Assembly (NCBI GenBank): GCA_029879595.1
Contig: JAOUPZ010000209.1
Coordinates: forward strand, 1-5,710
DNA: 5,710 nt
Direction: 5' to 3'
Origin: Deltaproteobacteria bacterium
Lineage (GTDB): Bacteria > SAR324 > JACQKK01
Part shown: positions 1 through 4,964 of the stretch, one piece after another
Layout: each line of letters opens with the position of its first letter
Position numbering within the stretch: position 1 is the first letter of the stretch
Program-made: the position numbers and the translations under genes
The notes under the pieces: generated by a model
Told to the model about the DNA's origin: nothing
The model's input: the letters and a program-made list of their open reading frames with translations, nothing else
Database searches by the model: none

Positions 1-1
1 C

Positions 2-931
2 CCCGGGGCCTCCCGGTTCTACCTGTCGCTTGAGGATGACCTCATGCGCATCTTCGGCGGGGAGCGCATCGCCAACCTGATGACCCGCCTGAAGGTGGAG
101 GAAGACGAGGCCATCACCCATGTGCTGATCTCCCGCGCCATCGAGAACGCCCAGAAACGGGTGGAGGGACACAACTTCGAAATCCGCAAGCATGTGCTGG
201 AATACGACGATGTGATGAACAAGCAGCGCGAGGTCGTCTACGGCACCCGCCGCGAGCTTCTGGGCGGGGATGTGGAAAACGTGCTTTTGGACATGGCCGA
301 CGAGGTGCTGGAGGATATCGTTTCGGTACATACCGATAGCCGGCATGTAGAGGAATGGGACACCGACGGCCTGCAAACCCAGTATTTGACCACCTTCGGC
401 ATCCCCGCCGAAACAGACTGGGCCCAGGTGCACGAACCCGACGAGATCCGCAAATCCCTCATGGAAGGCGTGGAGCGGGCCTACCAGGCCAAGCGCGACG
501 AACTGCGCCAGGTGGTGCAGGACGCCCACGACGGCCAGGCTTCGGATGAGGGCGTCACCAAGGTCTTCCATGACTTCCAGCGCCACATTCTGCTGAGCAT
601 CCTGGACAATCTGTGGAAGGACCACCTGCTTTCCATGGACCACCTGCGCGAGGGCATCGGGCTGGTGGGCTATGCCCAGAAAAAGCCCATTGATGAATAC
701 AAGCGTGAGGGCTTCGCCCTGTTCGAGGACCTGATGTTCCGCATCAGCAAGGAGGGCGTGAGCACCTTCTTCCGGGCCCACTTCAGCACCGAGGCCCCCC
801 GGCCCGAGCAGCGAAAAGTCCAGGAGGACCTGGCCTATACCCACGGCGACGCCGATGACGCCGGCAAGCCCTCCAAGGCCCAGAAGCTGGCCAACTGGGG
901 CCGTAAAAAGAAGAAAAAGCGGGCGGGTTAG
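2..931 (+). CDS. secA: Preprotein translocase ATPase SecA, C-terminal part (5' end outside window)
   Basis: SecA is the cytosolic motor that binds SecYEG and uses ATP to push unfolded preproteins across the inner membrane. The reading frame is open from the left edge, with 309 residues visible before TAG at 929-931. E. coli SecA is about 900 residues, so roughly the N-terminal two thirds, including the Walker motifs, lie outside. The fragment opens with SRFYLSLEDDLMRIFGG from the end of the second nucleotide-binding domain. It continues through the long scaffold helix (VLEYDDVMNKQREVVY), the wing domain, and the two-helix finger (LWKDHLLSMDHLREGIGLVGYAQKKPIDEYKREGF). The finger-tip tyrosine that contacts substrate is kept (codon 671-673). 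The last 30-40 residues are a polar linker ending in RKKKKKRAG. The usual CxCxSG...CH/CC zinc motif, which binds SecB and phospholipid, is absent, and I see no remnant of it after the stop. The identification is firm; the ATG at 44 is internal, not a start. Confidence 0.97.
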   Translation, partial: PGASRFYLSLEDDLMRIFGGERIANLMTRLKVEEDEAITHVLISRAIENAQKRVEGHNFEIRKHVLEYDDVMNKQREVVYGTRRELLGGDVENVLLDMADEVLEDIVSVHTDSRHVEEWDTDGLQTQYLTTFGIPAETDWAQVHEPDEIRKSLMEGVERAYQAKRDELRQVVQDAHDGQASDEGVTKVFHDFQRHILLSILDNLWKDHLLSMDHLREGIGLVGYAQKKPIDEYKREGFALFEDLMFRISKEGVSTFFRAHFSTEAPRPEQRKVQEDLAYTHGDADDAGKPSKAQKLANWGRKKKKKRAG

Positions 932-999
932 GCCGGATATTCCGCCCTGGCCCGGCTCACCGCCTGCGGCGTGACAAGAAAAAACCTCCGCCTGAGGTA

Positions 1000-1064
1000 T
1001 TGCGCACGCCAAAACATCCATGTAAAGTTTGTAGATTATAGTATCAACGCGGCGCGTTTATAAC
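1000..1064 (+). promoter_or_regulatory. Candidate promoter region of the rpsB operon
   Basis: Bases 1011-1045 are 26/35 A or T, an abrupt dip in a GC-rich neighbourhood. The best-spaced sigma70-like pair is TTGCGC (1000-1005), then 17 bases, then TAAAGT (1023-1028). Two better -10 hexamers, TATAGT (1037-1042) and TATAAC (1059-1064), lack a good -35 at 16-19 bases. Promoter presence is inferred from composition and position. Which hexamer is used cannot be settled, and the operon could also be partly read through from secA. Confidence 0.4.
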
Positions 1065-1066
1065 AC

Positions 1067-1080
1067 GGATCGACCGATCC
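1067..1080. promoter_or_regulatory. Perfect 6-base inverted repeat just downstream of the AT-rich island
   Basis: GGATCG (1067-1072) and CGATCC (1075-1080) are exact reverse complements separated by AC. The site begins two bases after the TATAAC hexamer, where a transcript could start, so it could be a DNA operator. It could also be a short 5' hairpin of the mRNA, but a two-base loop is too tight and would open at least one pair. The inverted repeat itself is seen directly. No regulator is known. Confidence 0.35.
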
Positions 1081-1096
1081 ACCGTGCAGGCGGCAT

Positions 1097-1311
1097 GTTG
1101 CCAGAAGGCAACCCGACCCGAAAGCGCGCCTTCCAGGCACCCTGATCACAAGGGTGTTGCAGGCCCCCGGAGGCTCCCGCCCAATAAGGGAGAACCGGCT
1201 GGCGATGGAAGGACGAGGCGGTGGAAACAGGTGCTTTTTCAGTTGACGGGAACAGGCCCCAGCAGGCCGTCCCGTTGCGGCGAAAAAAAAGCAACCCGGG
1301 CCGACACCGGC
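1097..1311 (+). promoter_or_regulatory. Structured 5' leader of rpsB (candidate cis-regulatory RNA)
   Basis: Five successive hairpins can be read. They are GTTGCC/GGCAAC (1097-1102 with 1107-1112, loop AGAA); CACCCT/AGGGTG (1138-1143 with 1151-1156); CTCCC/GGGAG (1174-1178 with 1188-1192); ACGGGA/TCCCGT (1246-1251 with 1270-1275) enclosing GGCC/GGCC (1255-1258 with 1265-1268); and GCCG/CGGC (1300-1303 with 1308-1311). A sixth stem, GTTGC/GCAAC (1274-1278 with 1291-1295), shares bases with the fourth, so the two exclude each other. In gamma-proteobacteria the rpsB leader is a known target of feedback repression by S2. I infer, but cannot show, a similar role here. No match to a named leader family was recognised. 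Confidence 0.4.
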
Positions 1312-1373
1312 AAACAGCCGCAGCAGCAGAAAATAACCAGCAGTCGCCGCGCAGTTCCAGGAGTTTATATCCC

Positions 1374-2492
1374 ATGACAGTTATATCGATGAAGCAGTTC
1401 ATCGAAGCCGGTGTGCATTTCGGTCACCAGACCCGCCGGTGGAACCCGAAGATGAAGCCCTATATCTACGGCGCCAAGAACAATATTCACATCATAGACC
1501 TGCAAAAATCCTTGCGCATGCTGCGCGATGCCTACGAGTTTGTCCGCGAAATATCAGCCCGCGGCGAATCGGTGCTCTTCGTAGGCACCAAGCTGCAGGC
1601 CCGCGACATTATCCGGGATGAAGCCCTGCGCGCCAACAGCTACTACATCAACGAGCGCTGGCTGGGCGGTCTCCTGACCAACTTCAACACGGTCAAGCAG
1701 TCCATCGGGCGGCTCAAGAAGCTGGAGGACATGCGCGGCGAAAACGGCCTGTACGATGGCGTAATCAAGAAGGAAGCCGTGCGCCACGAGCGGACCCGCG
1801 AGAAACTGGAACGGGCCCTGGGCGGAATCAAGGATATGCGGCGGCTCCCCGGCGTGATCTTCGTGATCGACTGCCGCAAGGAGAAGATCGCCGTGGAAGA
1901 AGCCAACAAGCTGGGCATTCCCCTGGTGGCCGTGGTGGACACCAACTGCGATCCCGAGAACATCAACTATGTGATTCCCGGCAACGACGACGCCATCCGG
2001 GCCATCCGCCTTTTCGCGGGCACAATCGCCACCGCTATCAACGAGGGACGCGCCATCTTTGACGCCCAGATGCGCTCGGTGGAGGATGAAAAAGCCCGGG
2101 CTCCCAAGCCCAAGGCCGCCAGGCCCCCCCGCAGGGACGATGATAAGCCCACCGCCAAAACCGCCGAGAAAAAAGCCGATAAAAAGGCCGATGAGCCCAG
2201 GGGCAAAGCCGCCGACGTAAAACCGGAAACAGCGGAAAAGAAAGCCGAACCCAGCGCTGAGGCCCAGGCCGGCAAGGATGAAGCCAAGGCGGAAGAAAAG
2301 AAAGCCGCCGCTGAAAAACCTGCCGCCAAAAAGGCCGCCAAGGACGACGGGGAAAAGAAAGCGGCTAAACCCGCCAAAGCGGAAGCCGACGAAAAACCTG
2401 CCGCCAAGCAGGACGGCGGGGAAAAGGCCGATGAAAAAGCCGCTGAAAATGCCGCTGCCGAACCCGCTCAGGAGCAGACCGCCGGGGATTGA
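1374..2492 (+). CDS. rpsB: 30S ribosomal protein S2 with long C-terminal extension
   Basis: S2 sits on the solvent side of the 30S subunit between head and body and joins late in assembly, depending on S1 for function. The 372-residue product begins MTVISMKQFIEAGVHFGHQT, the classic S2 start. ATG 1374 is chosen because AGGAG lies at 1359-1363, ten bases upstream, and family homology begins there; the in-frame GTG at 1221 would add 51 residues of no S2 character. Core features include RRWNPKMKPYIYG, HIIDLQKS, NERWLGGLLTNF and the second family signature from P159 (PGVIFVIDCRKEKIAVEEA). The core ends near residue 239, the normal S2 length. Residues 240-372 form an extension of A, K, E, D and P with no I, L, M, F, W, Y, C or H, which should be disordered. 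Similar tails occur on S2 in several phyla. Gene order before tsf is standard. Confidence 0.97.
   Translation: MTVISMKQFIEAGVHFGHQTRRWNPKMKPYIYGAKNNIHIIDLQKSLRMLRDAYEFVREISARGESVLFVGTKLQARDIIRDEALRANSYYINERWLGGLLTNFNTVKQSIGRLKKLEDMRGENGLYDGVIKKEAVRHERTREKLERALGGIKDMRRLPGVIFVIDCRKEKIAVEEANKLGIPLVAVVDTNCDPENINYVIPGNDDAIRAIRLFAGTIATAINEGRAIFDAQMRSVEDEKARAPKPKAARPPRRDDDKPTAKTAEKKADKKADEPRGKAADVKPETAEKKAEPSAEAQAGKDEAKAEEKKAAAEKPAAKKAAKDDGEKKAAKPAKAEADEKPAAKQDGGEKADEKAAENAAAEPAQEQTAGD
2313..2407 (+). repeat. 17-base exact direct repeat within the S2 tail
   Basis: The same 17 bases, starting GAAAAACC and ending GCCGCCAA, occur at 2313-2329 and 2391-2407. They are 78 bases (26 codons) apart and in the same frame, each encoding EKPAA followed by K (residues 314 and 340). 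This suggests part of the low-complexity tail grew by in-frame duplication, although codon bias on a repetitive peptide could give the same result. Confidence 0.6.
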
Positions 2493-2520
2493 CAACGCCC
2501 CGGACCGGACAGGGATAAAA

Positions 2521-2555
2521 CAGGGCCCGCGCCACTTTTTCCAGCCGCGGGCCTG
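2521..2555 (+). promoter_or_regulatory. Strong hairpin in the rpsB-tsf gap (possible attenuator or mRNA processing element)
   Basis: GGCCCGCG (2524-2531) pairs perfectly with CGCGGGCC (2546-2553). With G2523 bulged, CA/TG (2521-2522 with 2554-2555) adds two more pairs. The 14-base loop carries TTTTT (2536-2540). There is no T-run after the stem, so it is not an efficient intrinsic terminator. It could lower tsf expression relative to rpsB, stabilise the upstream message or mark a cleavage site; E. coli also has a hairpin element in this gap. The structure is seen directly; the function is inferred. Confidence 0.5.
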
Positions 2556-2577
2556 ATTAGAATATCTGGAGTGATAA

Positions 2578-3432
2578 ATGACGATTACAGCATCTAAGGT
2601 AATGGAACTGAGGGCCGCCACCGGGGCGGGAATGATGGACTGCAAGAAGGCCCTGGAGGAAACCTCCGGAGACATGGAGGCCGCCAGGGACTACCTGCGC
2701 AAAAAAGGCATTGCCATCGCCCAGAAAAAGGCCGGACGGGAGACCAACGAGGGTGCCGTGGCCATCAGACTGGATGACGGAGCAAAGCAGGGCTCCATCG
2801 TGCAACTGGCCTGTGAAACCGACTTTGTGGCCCGCAACGAACAGTTCACCGAACTGATGGAGCAGCTGACCCGGCAGGCCCTGGCCAAAGGAGGCGATGA
2901 TCTGACGGGCCAGCAAAGCATCGCCGGCAGCGGCACCGTGGCCGAGCTCATCACCGAGGGCATCAGCAAGCTTGGTGAAAACCTGCAGTTCCTGGCTGCG
3001 GACCGCCTGGCCGTATCCGGCGAGGGCGTTGTGGGCGGATACGTCCACTCCAACAACAAGATCGGAGTGCTGGTTTCGCTGGGCTCCGACAAGGCGGTGG
3101 ACTCCGCACGGCTCTCGGAGCTGGCCAAGGACATCAGCATGCACATCGCCGCTTCCAACGTAAACGCTGTTTCCGAGGAAGACATCGACCCCAAGGCGGT
3201 GGAAAAGGAAAAGGATATTCTGGTGGCCCAGGCCAAGGAGTCGGGCAAGCCGGACGACATCATCGAAAAAATGGTCCAGGGCAAGCTCAAGAAATTCGTG
3301 GCCGAAATCACCCTGCTCAACCAGCCTTTTGTGAAGGACCCTGAAAAAACCATTCAGGCCCTGCTGGATGAAAACGGCAAGCAGCTGGGGGCATCCCTCA
3401 AGGTGGAAAAATTCGTCAAGCTGCAGTTTTAG
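2578..3432 (+). CDS. tsf: Translation elongation factor Ts
   Basis: EF-Ts is the cytosolic nucleotide-exchange factor that removes GDP from EF-Tu so that it can reload GTP and aminoacyl-tRNA. The 284-residue product matches the usual family length (about 280-290). The N-terminal UBA-like domain shows the signature LRAATGAGMMDCKKAL (residues 11-26). The core contains TDFV (81-84), the motif whose Asp and Phe insert into EF-Tu and dislodge the magnesium ion and the helix around GDP. Residues from about 55 to the C-terminus form the two-part core with its coiled-coil hairpin region, ending in VEKFVKLQF. The ATG at 2578 follows GGAG (2568-2571), with six bases between. It lies 85 bases after rpsB in the conserved rpsB-tsf pair. 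No missing residues or frameshift are seen. Confidence 0.97.
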   Translation: MTITASKVMELRAATGAGMMDCKKALEETSGDMEAARDYLRKKGIAIAQKKAGRETNEGAVAIRLDDGAKQGSIVQLACETDFVARNEQFTELMEQLTRQALAKGGDDLTGQQSIAGSGTVAELITEGISKLGENLQFLAADRLAVSGEGVVGGYVHSNNKIGVLVSLGSDKAVDSARLSELAKDISMHIAASNVNAVSEEDIDPKAVEKEKDILVAQAKESGKPDDIIEKMVQGKLKKFVAEITLLNQPFVKDPEKTIQALLDENGKQLGASLKVEKFVKLQF

Positions 3433-3473
3433 CGGCAGCCCTGACCACGGCCTGAAATACCTGGCGCAAATAA

Positions 3474-3501
3474 GCCGGGACACCACTGCTGGCGCCCCGG
3501 C
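3474..3501 (+). promoter_or_regulatory. Hairpin in the tsf-pyrH gap
   Basis: GCCGGG (3474-3479) pairs with CCCGGC (3496-3501) across a 16-base loop, in the 93-base gap before pyrH. An A-rich stretch (3507-3514) follows, not a T-run, so it does not look like an intrinsic terminator. The rest of the gap is unremarkable. It may be only a GC-driven structure. Confidence 0.3.
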
Positions 3502-3515
3502 CGCCTATTAAAAAC

Positions 3516-3528
3516 GGAGAGCACCTTG
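3516..3528 (+). promoter_or_regulatory. Ribosome-binding site and TTG start of pyrH
   Basis: GGAG (3516-3519) lies six bases before TTG (3526-3528). The first downstream in-frame ATG is codon 16, which would delete the essential KLSGE motif, and no ATG or GTG is better placed upstream. The site therefore fixes a TTG start. Confidence 0.8.
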
Positions 3529-4236
3529 CCTCTGAAATACAAACGCGTGCTGCTGAAGTTGAGCGGAGAGATGTTCGGCGGGGCGGATGGAGCCAATTTT
3601 GATTACGGCCGCATCAACACCCTGGCCCAGCAGGTAGCCAAAGCAATCCGTGACGGAGTCCAGCTGGGGCTGGTTGTGGGAGGAGGAAACATTTACCGGG
3701 GCACCAGATCAGCGCCGCCGGGCATGGACAGGGTTTCCGCCGATCACATGGGTATGCTGGCCACCGTGATAAACGCCATCTGCCTGCAGGACGCCCTGGA
3801 AAGGATGGATGTCCCCACCCGGGTGATGACCGCCATTGAAATCCGTTCCATCGCCGAACCCTACATAAAGCGCCGGGCCGACAGGCATCTCTCCCTCAAA
3901 AGGGCCGTGATCTTCGCCGCCGGAACCGGCAGCCCCTTCTTTACCACAGATACCGCAGCCGCGCTCAGGGCCTCGGAGATGAATGCCCAGGTGCTTATCA
4001 AGGGCACCATGGTGGACGGGGTGTATGACAAGGACCCCAAGAAAGACCCTGACGCCAAGCGCTTTGACAAGCTGAACTATCACGAGGTGCTCAGCCGGGA
4101 CCTCAAGGTGATGGACAGCACCGCCGTGGCTTTTTGCAAGGACAACTTGATTCCCATCCTGGTTTTGGATATCGAAAAGGAAGACGCACTTTCACGGGCT
4201 GTGAGAGGAGAGGAGATTGGTACCCTGGTCAACTAG
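3526..4236 (+). CDS. pyrH: UMP kinase (uridylate kinase)
   Basis: PyrH phosphorylates UMP to UDP with ATP, the committed step toward UTP, CTP and UDP-sugars. It is a cytosolic hexamer of the amino-acid-kinase fold, usually activated by GTP and inhibited by UTP. The product is 236 residues, typical for bacteria. Visible motifs are KLSGE (11-15; phosphate-binding lysine), GGGN (52-55; glycine-rich loop), DHMGMLAT (73-80; UMP site), AGTGSPFFTTD (132-142; UMP and ATP contacts), VDGVYDKDP (163-171) and LKVMDSTA (193-200). Family members usually read AGTGNPFF, so Ser136 is a mild change, and KGTMVDGVY replaces the commoner KATKVDGVY. Translation starts at TTG (see the separate entry), and the gene ends in TAG. 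It sits between tsf and frr, as in most bacteria, coupling nucleotide supply to a translation operon. Confidence 0.96.
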   Translation: MPLKYKRVLLKLSGEMFGGADGANFDYGRINTLAQQVAKAIRDGVQLGLVVGGGNIYRGTRSAPPGMDRVSADHMGMLATVINAICLQDALERMDVPTRVMTAIEIRSIAEPYIKRRADRHLSLKRAVIFAAGTGSPFFTTDTAAALRASEMNAQVLIKGTMVDGVYDKDPKKDPDAKRFDKLNYHEVLSRDLKVMDSTAVAFCKDNLIPILVLDIEKEDALSRAVRGEEIGTLVN

Positions 4237-4291
4237 CCCTGCAAAAGGGCCGCTGCGCCGGTCAATAGTAATGCTTGCCTGAGGTGAGGAA

Positions 4292-4849
4292 ATGCTGGAG
4301 GAAATTACGCGGGATCTTAACAAGAAAATGGATCAGACCATCAAGGTAATCGCGGAGGAAATGGCCGCGGTGCGCACTGGACGGGCTTCGGCTGATATTC
4401 TGAAACCCATCACCGTGGAATACTACGGCGCACAAACCCCCTTGCTGCAACTGGCCACCCTGGCCACCCCGGATTCCCAGCTGATCACCGTGACCCCTTT
4501 TGACCCCTCGGCCAGCAAGGCCATCGAAAAGGCCATCAACTCCTCCCAGATGGGCCTGAACGCCTCCATGGACGGCGGTATAATCCGTGTGCCCATTCCC
4601 GTGCTGACAGAAGAACGGCGCAAGGAGATGGTGAAGCATGTGCGCAAACTGGGCGAGGATGGCAAGATAGCCCTGCGTAACCTGCGGCGGGATGCCAACG
4701 AACATGTGAAAAAGCTGGAAAAGGACAAGCAGATTTCCAAGGATCAGGAGCATGATGTCGAAAGCGAAATACAGAAGGCCACCGATGCCCATGTTTCCCG
4801 CATAGATGAACTGGTCAGGAAAAAGGAACAGGATCTAATGACCGTCTGA
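4292..4849 (+). CDS. frr: Ribosome recycling factor
   Basis: RRF works with EF-G to split post-termination 70S complexes so that subunits can be reused. It is cytosolic and normally essential. The product is 185 residues, exactly the usual size. It shows the N-terminal helix and the RTGRAS motif (28-33), the small beta domain with EYYGAQTPL (44-52), IRVPIPVLTEERR (98-110), and the helical segment RNLRRDAN (129-136) whose arginines contact 23S rRNA. The long C-terminal helices follow, ending near DELVRKKEQDL. The ATG at 4292 is preceded by GAGGTGA (4281-4287), the strongest Shine-Dalgarno match in the window, four bases from the start. The 55-base gap after pyrH contains only a small hairpin (GCCCT/AGGGC, 4236-4250) overlapping the pyrH stop. 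It is the last gene of the canonical block. Confidence 0.97.
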   Translation: MLEEITRDLNKKMDQTIKVIAEEMAAVRTGRASADILKPITVEYYGAQTPLLQLATLATPDSQLITVTPFDPSASKAIEKAINSSQMGLNASMDGGIIRVPIPVLTEERRKEMVKHVRKLGEDGKIALRNLRRDANEHVKKLEKDKQISKDQEHDVESEIQKATDAHVSRIDELVRKKEQDLMTV

Positions 4850-4859
4850 CCGGTGACAG

Positions 4860-4877
4860 GGCGGGCGCGATCCCGCC
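4860..4877 (+). terminator. GC hairpin after frr without T-run
   Basis: GGCGGG (4860-4865) pairs perfectly with CCCGCC (4872-4877) around a six-base loop, starting 11 bases after the frr stop. Only one short T-run (TTT, 4885-4887) follows, at a distance. It could help end or protect the frr transcript, but by itself it is not a classical intrinsic terminator. Confidence 0.3.
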
Positions 4878-4887
4878 GCCGGCCTTT

Positions 4888-4909
4888 GAAAACCGGCAAA
4901 CCGGTTTTC
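4888..4909 (+). terminator. Possible weak intrinsic terminator after frr
   Basis: GAAAACCGG (4888-4896) and CCGGTTTTC (4901-4909) are exact reverse complements with loop CAAA, giving a nine-pair stem. Read as a terminator, it is a CCGG stem flanked by A4 on the left and T4 on the right, so it is nearly symmetrical for both strands. The T-run is only four long and a GC-rich sequence follows, so some read-through into mraY is likely if it works. Confidence 0.4.
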
Positions 4910-4920
4910 CGGTGAACCGG
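4889..4920. repeat. Four-unit array, CCGG every 8 bases
   Basis: Four consecutive 8-base units (4889-4896, 4897-4904, 4905-4912, 4913-4920) each end in CCGG, with spacers AAAA, CAAA, TTTT and TGAA. Because CCGG is self-complementary, any neighbouring pair can form a stem with a four-base loop. The array includes the terminator-like stem. The pattern is seen directly; whether it is functional or chance in GC-rich DNA is unknown. Confidence 0.55.
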
Positions 4921-4964
4921 TCCCCACCCGGGGCCCAAGAAACCAACCCCCGGATTTAACGCCC

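Larger units (their letters stand above)
932..1373. other. 442-base non-coding stretch between secA and rpsB
   Basis: No convincing gene is present. Open frames exist (GTG at 1084 to TGA at 1377; GTG at 1221 in frame with rpsB), but neither has a ribosome-binding site or a recognisable product. The left part (932-1010) has two small hairpins and no T-rich intrinsic terminator for secA on the + strand. The middle (about 1011-1064) is an AT-rich island. The right part (about 1067-1373) carries at least six small inverted repeats. I read it as a secA 3' region, then a promoter, then a long rpsB leader. No tRNA or other known RNA was recognised. Confidence 0.7.

Noticed and set aside
958..973. 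Hairpin after secA (CAC, bulged C, GCC with GGCGTG) as the secA terminator
   Set aside because: It has only six pairs with a bulge and is followed by an A-rich run, not T-rich, on the + strand, so it does not meet the intrinsic terminator pattern.
1221..1373. N-terminal extension of S2 from GTG 1221
   Set aside because: It adds 51 residues unlike any S2, has no ribosome-binding site, and crosses the leader stems. AGGAG before ATG 1374 and family homology fix the later start.
1084..1377. 97-codon open frame from GTG 1084, its TGA overlapping the rpsB ATG (ATGA)
   Set aside because: The ATGA overlap is tempting as translational coupling, but there is no Shine-Dalgarno before 1084. The peptide is a proline, arginine and glutamine mix with no recognisable domain, and the frame runs across all the leader hairpins. 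GC-rich DNA leaves such frames open by chance.
1554..2675. Long minus-strand open frame (373 codons) opposite rpsB
   Set aside because: It is the complement of the highly biased S2 coding sequence, especially the A/K/E tail read as glycine- and phenylalanine-rich peptide. There is no start signal, and rpsB is certain on the other strand.
2557..3486. Long minus-strand open frame (309 codons) opposite tsf
   Set aside because: It is a shadow of tsf created by GC-biased third positions, with no family resemblance or ribosome-binding site.
4271..4282. Tiny reading frame ATG-CTT-GCC-TGA ending in the frr Shine-Dalgarno
   Set aside because: A three-residue frame could in principle tune frr initiation, but it has no ribosome-binding site of its own and such triplets occur by chance.
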